This document shows positions 29,657 to 40,283 of a stretch of 64,000 nucleotides of DNA, piece by piece (position 1 is the stretch's first letter; each line of letters opens with the position of its first letter). A model generated the notes under the pieces. It ran no database searches. It was not told where the DNA came from and saw nothing but the letters and a program-made list of their open reading frames with translations. A program made the position numbers and the translations under genes. Origin of the DNA: Caecitellus pseudoparvulus (Eukaryota > Bigyra: Bicosoecida); the NCBI GenBank assembly GCA_965644315.1, contig CBFFRQ010000043.1, forward strand, positions 62,001 through 126,000, in the 5' to 3' direction.

Positions 29657-31692
29657 CTACGACGCGCCACCGCCTGAGCGTGCTGAAGACGCCTGCCAGG
29701 CGTGCCTGTACTGCATGGCGCCAATGCTGGCAGTGGACGGGCGCGCCCTGCCGCCGTGCCGAGCGAGGTTCGTGCCTTTGAGCATGACGGACGAGGTGAA
29801 CCGCGAACGCGGAACACTCGTGGGCTTGAACACCTTGGCCTCCCGCCCCCGCGCCACGTACACCCGCTCCGGCACGGGGTCCGGGATGTGCTTGGGGTAC
29901 TCCCCCAGGGGTCCCTTCGCCGCGGGCGCCGCTGCGCGAAAGGGGGGTCGTGACGCCAACGCCTCGGCAGCCTTGGCCCGGCGTTCCCGCGCCTTGGCAG
30001 ACAGCGCCGGCGCCGTGCCAGGCCGCTTTCTGCCCCGTCCGCCGGCGGGGCTCCCGGCTGGGGAGGGGGTGTACAGGGGGGTCCGGTCCTCCCGAGCCAC
30101 GGCAGCTGGCGGCACAGCTGGCAGGTGGGCCCGACCCTGCAGCGTGCTGTCGTCCACCTCCCCCCCTGCCAAGAACACGTCCTCCACGATGGGCAGGTCT
30201 TTGCGGTGCAGGGCGCGGCTGACGGTGCCAGTGAAGGGCTTGCGCCCTGCCAGCTTCGCCCGGGCTGCCGCACGCTCCTTGCGGGCCGCCTCGGCCGGCG
30301 CATCGTACTCGCTGCTGACGTACTTGAACACGCTCTTCACCGCCTCATCCCCCACGCCTGACGTGTTCTTCAGTCCCTCCCCCAGCAGCGTGCCAGTGGT
30401 GCCCCAGCCGCCACGCTTGGGCGGGTTGGCGATGAAATTCCGCGGGCCAGTCTTGACCTCCATGCGCCCGCCCTCGTTGCGAGGCAGGCGCCGCCGCCGC
30501 GCCTCCATCTCGCGCTCCTTGCTCTGGTGGCCCAACTCGCGCAGCTCTGTGATGTGGCGGGGAGCGTGCAGGGTTGGTGGGTGCAGCGAACCGGCAAGCA
30601 ACCGCACGCCACGCACTCTTGGGTTCGACGCTCTTGTCGACCTCTGTGGAGACGAACACGTCCTCCTCCTCCCGCTGCCACTTGGCAGAGGAGGGGCGGA
30701 AGGCGGGGCGCTGGTCCGGCACCTTCAGCCGGCGCTTCGTCGCGGCCAGCGCCTCCTTGCGCAGACGCCGCATGCGCTCGCCACTGGTCTCGTACGGGTC
30801 CGGCATGAACTCAGGCACAGCCCGCGAGACGTCCCGAGACTTGCGTGTGGGCGCCGTGCCGAACTGCTTGCCGCCATGCCGAGAATGGGCTGCGTGGCGC
30901 CGCACTGTGCAGAAGCGGGCGAGGTGTGCAGATGGGTGTCGCCGGCAACCTTGCACCTGGCGGATGCCGCACGCACAGACAGTGTCATCGAACTCGTCAC
31001 CGAGGGCAAGCGTCACAAACTGCTCTCCAAATGGATCCGTGCTGCCCTGCAGCGTCTGGCCCATGCTGTCCTTCAGCGCCTGGGAGTGGACCGCAAGAAA
31101 AGCATGCGCCGTGCACAAGCAATTTCCGCAGCACACGCCGCGGCGCGCCTCACCTTTTCCCGCAGCTCTTGCCGACTGGCAGGCCGACTTGTAAGCCGAT
31201 CGAAGATTTCCTTGTTCTTATACACGCCTTCGGTGCTGAGCCGGCCGTCAGGGAGGCGCCCGCCCTTCACCAGGCGCGTCCCAGTGATCCTGTGAGACGG
31301 GGTCGCGCAAGAGTGCTGCTGGCCTGACTGGCAGTCGCGCCTGAGGCAGGGCCCACAACGCACGTCTGGGCGGCGCCACCTGCCGTCAGAGCTGTTCCCT
31401 CTGCCGTCATGCCGTCTGCCCCCAGCTTCAAGGTGAAGCCCACCGGCTGGCCAGAGCCCTCGGTGTACAGCCCCTGCAGCGTGTGCCCTGCGGCATCCAG
31501 CTTGCCTTGCACAGTGGCAACTGCTGATCCATCACTGGACTTGAACGCGCCCTTCACGAAGCCGTCCCCGTCTGCTCGCAGCTGAAAGCGTCCTCCATCC
31601 CAAATCCCGCCGCTCCAAGTGCCAAGCAGCGTCCTCTCGACCTCCCCGCCACTCTTCGAGCCCTTCTTACCCCCACCAGCCTTATGGGCCAT
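29657..31692 (-). CDS. CFAP96: CFAP96/C4orf47-like cilia- and flagella-associated protein with extra N-terminal domain
   Basis: Exons 31692-31364, 31289-31154, 31079-30977, 30904-30617 and 30546-29657 join in phase to 581 residues. Residues 1-105 form a Gly-rich beta domain (LLGTWSGGIWDGGRFQLRADG, VQGKLDAAGHTLQGLYTEGS) not known to me from CFAP96. The rest follows the UPF0602/CFAP96 order: EQFVTLALGDEFDD (compare EYITVGDKY), GPRNFIANPPKRGGWGTTG (compare the GKNLYTNPGKKGTGYGY box), PFTGTVSRALHRKDLP, and GEYPKHIPDPVPERV followed by KVFKPTSVPRSRFTSSVM (compare YPSHSADPY and KIFHPPSGPKSRPVESIM). The family is tied to motile cilia. Exon 1 was linked by a GTGCGT donor in phase 2; the reading frame otherwise runs on to a stop at 31267. 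Confidence 0.6.
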
Positions 31693-32332
31693 CGATAGTC
31701 TGGGAAGTGGCACTCCCTCACGCGTTGGTGCCCCAGGGGAGCGGCTGCGGCGTGCGCCGTGCTTGGCGGCAAAATAGCTTGTGTCGCTGCGACACGCGCT
31801 GACACAGAGAGTTGCGCTGAGTTCAAAGCGAAAACCGAAATATAACGTTATGGGGCGTCGAAGCAATGCTGATTGCATGCAATTGATGCGGTGGAATATG
31901 CAGCCGGGCGGCAAATGAACCCAGGACGCACCTGCACAGGAGGAAGCCAGAAACGCTGTGGTCTTCGCGTAAGTCGCACAGCCAGCGCCACCGCTGGTGT
32001 GAAGAAGATTTGAGTAATGGGCGCTGCAAGGGTGCACCGCTAGGCATAGAAGCGTGATGTTGGGTTCCTACTGTCATGCTGAACCTTGAGCCAGAGTCAC
32101 CCTCCAGTGCTCTGTTCTGAATAATCTCAACACCAAAGTCAGACAGCACACCCAGACAAGCTTCGATGCCATGTGCGGTTGACTGGTCACGGAGCGGCAA
32201 AGAGACAGAAATGGGAGCGGCTCGTTGTCTCGGGCACATTCATGCCTTCCTCAACAAAAACTATCGTCTGTAGTTGGCTGCAAGGCCCATTTCCCGTGGC
32301 CAAGACTGCGAGTCACATTCCAACCGCACACC
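31693..32332. promoter_or_regulatory. divergent intergenic region, no gene recognised
   Basis: The 640 bases lie between the CFAP96-like (-) and transporter (+) starts. It is clearly AT-richer (for example 31820-31900 and 32040-32130) than coding DNA. I see no gene, tandem repeat or RNA. Confidence 0.4.
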
Positions 32333-34813
32333 ATGGGTGCATCTCGGGAAGGTAGCCTCTGCGGCTGCTGTGCCTCAGGGAGGGGTGCCGATGATGCGGC
32401 AGCTGCCAAGCTTCCTCTGTGGCGGATGCTGGTATTCGGCCTCCCCGGCATACCGGCTCACCTCATGAAGTACGTGCGGGGCACGCTGATATCTGTCTTC
32501 TACGCTAATGTTGTCGGGGTGAGCCTCTTTGACATCGCCATTGCGCGCTTCTTTGCCGGTGAGTGCCCGACCAGCGAAGCTGCACTGCGGAAGTAGCGGA
32601 GGCGCAGAGACGCCCAGCCTGGCCACTGCATTGCCCAGCATTGGCGGCCACACCCAGCGTTGAGCGTGCGCAGGAATTGTCGTGTTATATGTTCAAGGAG
32701 TCGTGGGGTACCTGAGTGACAACATGAGCCGCTTTCTGTGCATTTCAGGCCGCCGGTGCGTGGGGCTTGATGACTTGCGGCTTTCCGCTCAACTTCCCAG
32801 CGCGCACGGAATCCGCGCGCTTCTCTATTCAGGCGACCGTGGGTGATGCTGGGAGGGCCGCTGCTGGCCGTTGCGGGCGGACTGCTGCTTGCACCGCCTC
32901 ATGATGTTGCCGCTGCCAAGACTTGGTTATTCGTGTTTCTCATTGCCACAAACGGGCTTGTGGAACTCGTGTCAGTGCCGTACAGCGCCTGGTCTGTGGA
33001 ACTGACGCAGGACCCCGACAGGCGCTCCGTGTTCTTCGCCGTCACTGGCCTGCTAGGTGCAGTCGGTGCAGTCCTCGCAGCTGTGCTGTCGGGCGCGCTG
33101 CAAGCTGCCCTTGGGGACGCCGAAGCGTTCAAGTGGATCGGATACTCCAGCGGAGCAGCCGGGGCACTGGCGTACATCGCCGTGGGGCTGCTTGTGAAGG
33201 AGAGCGCAGCGTATGTCGGGCGCAGCCACCAAGCCATCATCCCAGCCGTGCGCACGTGCGCTGAGAACGGGCAGTGGCTGCGCATCATGGTGGTCATGCT
33301 GGCCTCATCCTTGCTCAGCGAGATCACGCCGCTGATTGTGTATGCGCTGAACTACGTGCTGGAAATAGACGGCAGCGCCTACATGTCCATTGTTGCCCTC
33401 GTTTTCATGGCAGCTCGCCTGCTCACCATTCTCAGCTCCACGTGGCTCATGCTGCGCTTTGAACGGCGCACTGTCGTGTTGGGCGGCTGCGTCATTATGA
33501 TGCTGTGGACACCCACTACCTTCATCGCGTACATGATCAAGAGCCCTGCTCTATTCATGGTGGGTGCATTCTTCATTGGCTGCGGGCTGAGCGTCTTTGA
33601 CTTTGCCACTGACATCATGGTGTCCGACTGCGTGGACCTGGATGAGGTGCTGACTGGCCAGCGGCGTGAGAGCGTGTACACCAGCCTCACAGCCATCCCA
33701 GGCATGGTGGTGGGCACCATGGGCAGTTCCATTCCTCTCATGGCCCTGTACGCTGCCGGCTTCGTGGGTGGGCCAGGGGACCTGAAGAACCACCTGCACG
33801 CCCAAAACGACAGCACGCTGTGGGTGATCAAGGGCATCACGGCATTTGTGCCGGGGGTGGTGGCGCTGGGCGTCATGCTCATCGTCATGCCCTACAAGCT
33901 GACCCGATCGGTGAACAAGCGCGTTGTCGAGCTGGCCAAGCGCCTGCGCAAGGCGCAAGGCGTGGAAGACAAGGAGGTGGAAGACGGCGACTTGGCCGAG
34001 GCGCTGCTGCAAGGCCAAGGCGCTGTCGACCCCGTGGCGGCGGAGGAGGGCGACGGTGACATCAGCTCCACGCCTGAAGACCTCAGTGGCCTGCAGCTGT
34101 ACTTTTCGTACCGTGATCTGCGCATGATGGCGGCTGGTTGGCGCTGGCGGTTCTTCGGGAAGTACACCCTTGCCGGGGCGCTGTGGGCCGCCAGCACCAT
34201 CATGGGCTTCACAGCCGTCGGCATCCTCCTGTCCAAGTCAACCGACGACACGACCCTGGCCAACAACATGACCCTGATTGTCGCCGCCATCGCAACGCTG
34301 GCCAGCATGGGGCTGCTGTACGAAGCCCTGCGTTTCCCCGCCATCCGGCAGCTGCTGCAGCTGAGCAAGGCGGATGTGGCGGACTGGATGGCGCAGCGTC
34401 TGGCGCGCAAGCGCCGCCTGGCACGAGTCCAAGCAGCCCTGCTCAAGCCACAGCCCGTGGCCTCAGCTGGGTCTGGCGCGGAGGGGGGTGACGATGACGC
34501 CATGTCTGCAGTGATGGAGCTGGCGGGAGGGGGGGCAGAGGAGGGCGACTCGTCCTCTGGCGCAGCCCTAGAGCCGCTGCCCGCCAGTGAACTGGACCTG
34601 TTCTTGGACATGGAAGATGACGAGGAGGGGGAAGAAGGTGTGCAGGGCGGGGCGGCGGCGAAGTTGCCTCCGTGGCTGCCGCTGCGTGTGGCCTTCCGCC
34701 TGCTGTGCATTCACGGACCACTGCTGGCCATCACTGGCTTGGCCCTGTTCGTTGTCACCAACTACGATGTGTGGGGGGCCACAAAGGACCCCTCGCAGAT
34801 CGGCAACCGGTGA
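32333..34813 (+). CDS. GPH-family (glycoside-pentoside-hexuronide:cation) MFS transporter
   Basis: Exons 32333-32558, 32674-32755 and 32833-34813 join in phase to 762 residues. About twelve membrane helices are visible, from PLWRMLVFGLPGIPAHLMKY to LLCIHGPLLAITGLALFVV. The GPH/MFS_2 hallmark in the loop after helix 2 is present: GVVGYLSDNMSRF... GRRRPWVMLGGPLLA, split by two introns. LVELVSVPYSAWSVELTQD and the later CVDLDEVLTGQRRESVYTSLTAIPGM match the family's second conserved loop (D-x-x-E..TG.RREG). A charged cytosolic insert of about 70 residues follows helix 10 (KRLRKAQGVEDKEVEDG), and a second of about 150 lies before the last helix. The substrate is unknown; sugars or lysophospholipids are typical. 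The usual DP before GYLSD is replaced here (GIVVLYVQGVVGYLSD), or a small exon was missed. Confidence 0.82.
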
Positions 34814-35201
34814 GGTTGGCAAACTTGTCTCCTTCCGCGGGAACATGTCAGCCCCGAACTGTGCTGCATTTGTGCGGATGGGAGTGTCGTGTAGGGTCCG
34901 AATGCTGTCCACAAAGTGAAGGTCGGAGGCTTGGGCAACGAGGCCAGCTCCTCGTTGGAGTTCTTCTTCCCTGCACTGCCTGCCTCACGCTGTCTGCTCT
35001 CCGTGCTCCTTCTCGAACAGGCCGAACTTGAACTGTGGCGCGAATTCACCTGCAAGAGCTCCAGGATGCCCTTTGCTGCGCGTCGACGTGTTGAAAGAGG
35101 CGACGTCATTCCCACGCAACGCACCATGGTTGCCCATACACGCAGCGGAGCACACTGGTCCCTGGTCAATGCTGTGAAGAAGCAGCAGAGTCTGCCCTTT
35201 G
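34814..35201. other. convergent intergenic region, no gene recognised
   Basis: The 388 bases separate the transporter (+) and SUGCT-like (-) stop codons and hold two 3' untranslated regions. Short open frames present have no protein-like features. Confidence 0.35.
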
Positions 35202-36557
35202 TCAACGCTGTGATGCGGGTGCTGGTGGGGGTTGGTTTTCGCTACCCACACTCGCCTCGCATCCCAATGCCGCCAACACCTCTGCCACATATGCACTATG
35301 CTCTCCCAGGGTAGGACTGGCCAGCCGAGTCGCGGAGGCATGCCCATTCACGCGCACTGGGTGCCGCACCGCCTTGTACGATCCCAGCGTGCTGTGCGCA
35401 CTCACACTCTGCACCATGCCCAGCGCTTCTGCCTGGGGACTCGCCAGTGCCTCCACCACCGTGCTCACGGGACTGGCAGGAATGGAGGCTTCGCCCAGCT
35501 CCTGCAGCAACGCCTCACGACTCAGCTGGCACAGCGGCTGCCCATCAGCTGCCGTGCCAGCGTCTAACCGTCCCTGAAGCCATTCACACAGCGCAGGTGC
35601 GACGCCCACACGAGCCGCATTCGTCATGCAATCCACTTCTCCATGCCCTGGCAGGTCCAGCGTCGTGGAGGGGTGTCCCACAAACGCCACCAGCCGTGCA
35701 AACTGCGCGTCGTTGAACGCGGCCAGGAAGATCGGCCGCCCGTCACCAGCTGTGAACACGCGGTGTGGGGCGATGCTGGGGTGGGCAGTGCCCCACCGCT
35801 TGCCGTCTGTGCCGCTGTTCACCGCCGCAGACGCGACGTTGGCCAGACAGGCCACCTGTGCCTCGAACAGCGACGTGGTCAGGTGGCAACCCACGCCTCC
35901 TACTAGGGCCTGCACGATCGCGCCGTGCATGTACAGGCCAGCGATCTGGTCCACCAGCGCCACGCCAGGCTTGGTGGGAGGGCCATCAGCCTCTCCTGTG
36001 ATGCTCATGAGGCCCCCCTCTGCTGAAATGACGCTGTCGTACGCGGGCAGCTGGCTGCGCGGGCCGTTGTGGCCATACCCCGAAATGGATGCGTAGACCA
36101 CACGGGGGTTGGCAGCCAGCACTTGCTCGGCCCCCAGGCCATATGAGCCCAACTTGCCAGGGATGCTGTTCTCCACCACGACGTCTGCCCACTGCGTGGC
36201 CAGGGCAAACGCTGCCGCCTGCCCTCCACCCGACTTCAAATCCAACGCGACAGACCGCTTGTTCCGATTGACCCCCAGAAAGTAAGTGCTCTGCTTTGTA
36301 CCATCTGATCCCTCGAGAAATGGAGGGCCCCATCCACGTGTGTCGTCCCCAGCGCCCGGTCGCTCCACCTTGATCACGTCAGCGCCCCCATCACCCAGCA
36401 GCTGCGTGCACAGCGGACCAGCCAGCACCCGCGTCAAATCCAGCACCTTCACACCCGCCAGAGGCAGTTCTGGAGAAGCGGAACATGCTCGTGCGGAAGT
36501 GGTGGCAAGATAATGTAGAGAGCTGGACAGCACTTGTTGCCGTGCAGCGGTGAGCAT
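35202..36557 (-). CDS. SUGCT: class III CoA-transferase, SUGCT-like (succinyl-CoA:glutarate type)
   Basis: Single exon, 451 residues from the ATG at 36557. The first 30 residues (MLTAARQQVLSSSLHYLATTSARA) are basic and hydroxylated, a likely mitochondrial targeting peptide. The CaiB/BaiF fold then begins: LPLAGVKVLDLTRVLAGPLCTQLLGDGGADVIKVE, RNKRSVALDLK, VVVENSIPGKL, and the catalytic Asp about residue 174 in LPAYDSVISAEGGLMSITG, followed by GVALVDQIAGLYMHGAI and the PHRVFTAGDGRPIFLAAFND block. In animals SUGCT transfers CoA from succinyl-CoA to glutarate in lysine catabolism. A 165-base copy of its 5' end lies at 39890-40060. The frame is open further upstream, but the targeting peptide fits this ATG. 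Confidence 0.85.
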   Translation of the reverse strand: MLTAARQQVLSSSLHYLATTSARACSASPELPLAGVKVLDLTRVLAGPLCTQLLGDGGADVIKVERPGAGDDTRGWGPPFLEGSDGTKQSTYFLGVNRNKRSVALDLKSGGGQAAAFALATQWADVVVENSIPGKLGSYGLGAEQVLAANPRVVYASISGYGHNGPRSQLPAYDSVISAEGGLMSITGEADGPPTKPGVALVDQIAGLYMHGAIVQALVGGVGCHLTTSLFEAQVACLANVASAAVNSGTDGKRWGTAHPSIAPHRVFTAGDGRPIFLAAFNDAQFARLVAFVGHPSTTLDLPGHGEVDCMTNAARVGVAPALCEWLQGRLDAGTAADGQPLCQLSREALLQELGEASIPASPVSTVVEALASPQAEALGMVQSVSAHSTLGSYKAVRHPVRVNGHASATRLASPTLGEHSAYVAEVLAALGCEASVGSENQPPPAPASQR

Positions 36558-37121
36558 TGTGTGGAGCACTGGAACTGCTTCGGCTGAATCTGCGGAAATT
36601 GGTTCACAGCGAGTGATAAACACCACCTGTGTGATGTTTGGTGACAGTTTCAGGGGAATGGGAGAGAGCAAGGGGAAATCATCAACGCATAACTATGATG
36701 TGGAAAGTAATGCATGGATCCTTCTGCTTTACATGCGCCTTGACCGGGTAGGTGTCGTAGATCCAAGTTCAGTTGTTGTTGCCTACAGTATCATGGGTGC
36801 TGTTGGGACAGCTAAGGGGTGGATTTGTCCCTACTGTCAATTCAGCAAGAGATGATCATTTGCTCCAATACCGCAAAAACAAAGATCATCGATCAGACAG
36901 CTGCCCAGCTGCCCGCTCTGGGGCACGACCCCACCTTGACGCCAAGCTGCGGTGAAGGCAAGGTACAAGTAGCAACCCCCCTCCACCCCCCCCCCAAGAA
37001 GCTTGTCCCAACTCCAATAAATTCCCTGCTGTCTATTTTGTCCCATCTTTACCCTGTCCCAACTTTGCCCCATGATACTGTATTGGCTTTCAGAATGGGA
37101 GTGGGATGCGGTTCAGAGATA
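36558..37121. other. AT-richer spacer with reiterated TGTCCC motifs
   Basis: The 564-base spacer between SUGCT-like and Sel1 gene A has no gene. Between about 36826 and 37075 short TGTCCC[AT] words recur (TTTGTCCCTACTGTCA, CTTGTCCCAACTCC, TTTGTCCCATCTTTACC, CTGTCCCAACTTTGCCCC). This looks like a degenerate simple repeat or the remnant of a small element. Confidence 0.4.
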
Positions 37122-39632
37122 CTATCTCATGGGGAGAGCATGTCCCATGCGCCTATAGCGTTTAATAGCACCAGTGTGTCCCTGCATAGCCGCTGCCCCG
37201 ATCAACCGCACAGCTTCAGCACGGTCATGGCCTACACCCCTGCCGTAGTCATACATGTCGCCCAGCTTGTACTGCGCCTCCGCATGTCTCTGCTCAGCGG
37301 CTGACGTGTACCACCGCGAAGCCTCTGCTTGATCCCTGGCTACACCCCAGCCAGTGGCATACATGTTGCCCAGCCTGTACTGCCCCTCCGCATGCCCCTG
37401 CTCAGCCGCTGCCCTAAACCACCGTGCAGCCTCGGCATCATTCTTGTCAACGCCCCTGCCGCTGGCATACATGTCGCCCAGCTTGTACTGCGCCTCCGCA
37501 TGTCCCTGCTCAGCGGCTGCCCTGTACCACCGCGCAGCTTCAAGGTCACCTGAGCACACTACCTTGTCCTTGATAAGCATAACACCAAGATAAGCCCGTG
37601 CATGAAAATGTCCCTGGTCAGCCGCTGCCCGGAACCACCGCTCAGCCTCAGCATGGTCCTGGCCCACACTCTTACCCTTCGCGTACATGTCACCCAGCTC
37701 CCAACAATCTAACACATCACCCGCAGTTCCTGCTTGACGCATACTCTCAATGTCCACTACAGCATCCTTTCCACTCCATGTCCCACCATCAACACCAGCC
37801 ACCGCCTTTACATGCTCAACTACCTTCCCAACCAAATCGCCTCCACCCAGCAAACATCTCCACAAACCCACAAAGTCACTCTCTTTGCACCCTTGCCCTA
37901 CCACGGTCCCCAACTTCCTCTCCACACCTTCCAATCCACTGCTCCTGCCTGCCTTCACAACGTCTCCGGCCACTCTCACTTCCACGCGCCACCCCCGCAT
38001 TCCATTCCACAAACTCAGCACCTTTCCATCACCAGCAGCCAGATCATCCCATGCACGCCCCATCGCACCATCACCCAGCTCGCCTCGCGTCCAACCCAGA
38101 CCACCATCATACTCGCTCCCGAAACTGTGGGCTGCACATGCCAGCCCATCACACGTACCCACATCGATACCACTGCCCCACACACCCCCTTCACCAAAGC
38201 TCGCCACCACATCACCACTCTCTTCGCCATCAGCCCCGCCTTCACGCCCCAGGCTCAACACCTTCAGCGCATCACTCCACTCCCCGCACTTGACCTCACC
38301 CATCACCAGCCCAACACTTCCAGCACAAAAACGCACTGATGCCACACCTCGCACCACATCCCCTGCCACACCACCAACCCCACCACCCATCCCACAGCCC
38401 CCCTCCACCACCAGTGCTCCCAGAACACCACCTCCAGCATACCCAGCCCCTGACTCCTCACAAGTGCTCAACACATCCAAACACTCTCGTGCAACTCCCG
38501 CCCTCAACTTGCCCTCCACGTCCTCCCAAGCCTCGTTGCCCACAACGTCAGCAACTGGCACGCCCACACCCACAGTCACCTGCAGCACCAGGCATGTCCA
38601 AGCGCCCAGTGGATCAGCACCACTGACATGGCCCTGCTCCAAGCGCACAGCCACACCCCGCATCGCCTGAACAGGTGGCGCACAGTCCTCCCTCTCTGCC
38701 CACGCATTCAACCGTTGACCCAGCACCAGCCCAGACACTGCATCGCCCACCTCCTTCCCACACTTTGCCGCCCACTCACCTTCACTTCCTTCCATTATCC
38801 ACACAGGTACCTTGAACTCACTCCGCCACTCCACAATCATGCCCCTACCATCACTACGCAGGAACGCAAGCCCACCGCCACCCACATCCACATTGACAAC
38901 CCTTCCCAAACCATCGCCCTCCACCACCTCCATCTCTGGCACTCCGAGACTCCCAAGCTTGCCCAGTGCTTCCGCCATCCCCGCCACTTGGCCAGCCGCG
39001 TCCGCCAAGTCATCTTCACCAATCTTGCTCAGTCGAACCGCCGTGGCACTTAGCAAGTTCCGTACAACACGCAAACGCTTTGTAACCTTCAATCCACCTG
39101 CATCACGCACGCGATTCTCTGCACAGACACCCCGCACATGCCTCGGCACCCATTCCGTCAGCCCACGCAGCACAGCTTCAACAGCATCGCACTTCCCCAG
39201 CCAGAAGCTCACCCGACGCCACGCATCCACAACGCCCCCGTACACGCGGTCCAGGCGCGAACCATCCACCCACTCGTCTCGCACCAGAGTCTGCCGCACC
39301 ATGTCTTGCACGGCACGCTGTGCTACCTGTGCTCGCCAGCGCAGCCGCTTCAACCCCCGCTCGACACGCTCGTGCACCTTGCCCCTCACTTCCTCAAGAA
39401 TCCGCACCAGTCCAGCTTCAATGCGCCCCAGTGCCTTTAACTGCCTCTCCACACCCAGCCAATGCCCTGCTTCAGGCATCGGCTCACCCACCGCGCCTGC
39501 CAGGCCCAGCAGTGCCTCTGCGACTTCGCCTCGCACAGCGACGCTGTCCACACATGGCCCTCGAGCCACGTCGATCAACGCGTCCACAGGGCCGATGCCT
39601 GTGGCTGTCTCACCTGCACCTGATGCAGACAT
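37122..39632 (-). CDS. Sel1-repeat protein A with large novel N-terminal region
   Basis: Single exon, 836 residues from the ATG at 39632. Residues about 1-640 form a region I do not recognise. Its first 180 residues are helical (VRGEVAEALLGLAGAVGEPM, KVHERVERGLKRLRWRAQVA, RVYGGVVDAWRRVSFWLGK); then comes a mixed alpha/beta part with a Gly-rich Cys box (GYAGGGVLGALVVEGGCGMG). The C-terminus holds five Sel1 repeats of 36 residues (LGDMYASGRGVDKNDAEAAR type), then YRRMGHALPMR. Sel1 repeats are alpha-alpha protein-binding solenoids. Protein B at 40284-42824 is a paralogue: the N-terminal 640 residues are closely similar while the repeats differ. An in-frame ATG upstream (39716) is less likely because B starts at the aligned MSASGAG. 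Confidence 0.82.
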   Translation of the reverse strand: MSASGAGETATGIGPVDALIDVARGPCVDSVAVRGEVAEALLGLAGAVGEPMPEAGHWLGVERQLKALGRIEAGLVRILEEVRGKVHERVERGLKRLRWRAQVAQRAVQDMVRQTLVRDEWVDGSRLDRVYGGVVDAWRRVSFWLGKCDAVEAVLRGLTEWVPRHVRGVCAENRVRDAGGLKVTKRLRVVRNLLSATAVRLSKIGEDDLADAAGQVAGMAEALGKLGSLGVPEMEVVEGDGLGRVVNVDVGGGGLAFLRSDGRGMIVEWRSEFKVPVWIMEGSEGEWAAKCGKEVGDAVSGLVLGQRLNAWAEREDCAPPVQAMRGVAVRLEQGHVSGADPLGAWTCLVLQVTVGVGVPVADVVGNEAWEDVEGKLRAGVARECLDVLSTCEESGAGYAGGGVLGALVVEGGCGMGGGVGGVAGDVVRGVASVRFCAGSVGLVMGEVKCGEWSDALKVLSLGREGGADGEESGDVVASFGEGGVWGSGIDVGTCDGLACAAHSFGSEYDGGLGWTRGELGDGAMGRAWDDLAAGDGKVLSLWNGMRGWRVEVRVAGDVVKAGRSSGLEGVERKLGTVVGQGCKESDFVGLWRCLLGGGDLVGKVVEHVKAVAGVDGGTWSGKDAVVDIESMRQAGTAGDVLDCWELGDMYAKGKSVGQDHAEAERWFRAAADQGHFHARAYLGVMLIKDKVVCSGDLEAARWYRAAAEQGHAEAQYKLGDMYASGRGVDKNDAEAARWFRAAAEQGHAEGQYRLGNMYATGWGVARDQAEASRWYTSAAEQRHAEAQYKLGDMYDYGRGVGHDRAEAVRLIGAAAMQGHTGAIKRYRRMGHALPMR
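37158..37704 (-). repeat. five Sel1-coding repeats of 108 bases (gene A)
   Basis: Five tandem 36-codon units share a LGxMYxxGxGVxxDxAEAxRWxxxAAEQGHAEAQY consensus, visible on the DNA as recurring CAGCTTGTACTGCGCCTCCGC and GCCCCTGCTCAGC words. Unit two is the most diverged (LGVMLIKDKVVCSGD). Confidence 0.8.
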
Positions 39633-39889
39633 GGTGTCACTTCTGCAGCCTGTGGGCGCGACAAGAGAACTGGGGTGCTTCAGGCGTTGTGAGCAGCACT
39701 TGCGACAGAATCTCACACCTCAATTTCCGCTTTGCTGACAAAGTCAATCACAATCCACTGGCCGATTGCAGGCAGACTCATAGAGTGAAGTTTCCCATCA
39801 GCATGCTGTTCGTTCTATGTTCCCACGAAAGTTGCCAAGGTAAGAGAAATGTGTTTCAGGTCCGCGTCTGCCTGGGTCCAAACAAGCAC

Positions 39890-40060
39890 CCTCACACCCG
39901 CCAGAGGCAGTTCTGGAGACAAGGAACGTGCTCCTGGAGATGTGGTAGCTAGAAAATGTTGAGCGCTGGGCAGCACTTGTTGCCGTGCAGCGGTGAGCAT
40001 GGTGTGGAGCACTGGAACTGCTTCGGCTGATGCTGCGGAAATTGGTTCACACTGACAGAC
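39890..40060 (-). pseudogene. truncated duplicate of the SUGCT-like 5' end
   Basis: This stretch repeats the bases around the SUGCT-like start (about 36446-36610) with near identity. It includes the 5' flank and about 38 codons (MLTAARQQVLP..HFLATTS, then SPELPLAGVRVL) and then diverges abruptly. The copied start ATG is at 40000. The frame continues briefly into unrelated sequence, and no CoA-transferase catalytic region follows. It lies between the two Sel1 paralogues in the same position relative to Sel1 gene B as the intact gene has to Sel1 gene A, so it marks the end of a segmental duplication. Confidence 0.82.
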
Positions 40061-40283
40061 AAACTCCAACTTTACGTGCTTTGAAGCCACAAGTTAGCAA
40101 AGCTAGGAACGGCAATCTAATATGTATCAACATATAGCTGAGGTATCGATTTTGCTGCGCGAAAACTGGGGTTCTCTAGGTTTTCTGGTCGTATGAGTGT
40201 CCAAGTGTGCTGGACATGGTGTATTCAGATGCACAAGGGGGATCAGATGCTGCTCAGAGCAACTGTCCTGCTGAAACAGGCCA

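Noticed and set aside
31267-31692. Small stand-alone gene ending at 31267
   Set aside because: A GTGCGT donor at 31363 joins its frame in phase to the next CFAP96-like exon. A stand-alone gene would overlap that exon. It remains a minor alternative.
37598-38670. Pro/Ser/Thr/His-rich open frames on the plus strand opposite Sel1 gene A
   Set aside because: They are complements of the Sel1 protein A coding strand (same for 41082-42918 opposite gene B). The minus strand gives repeat-containing protein.
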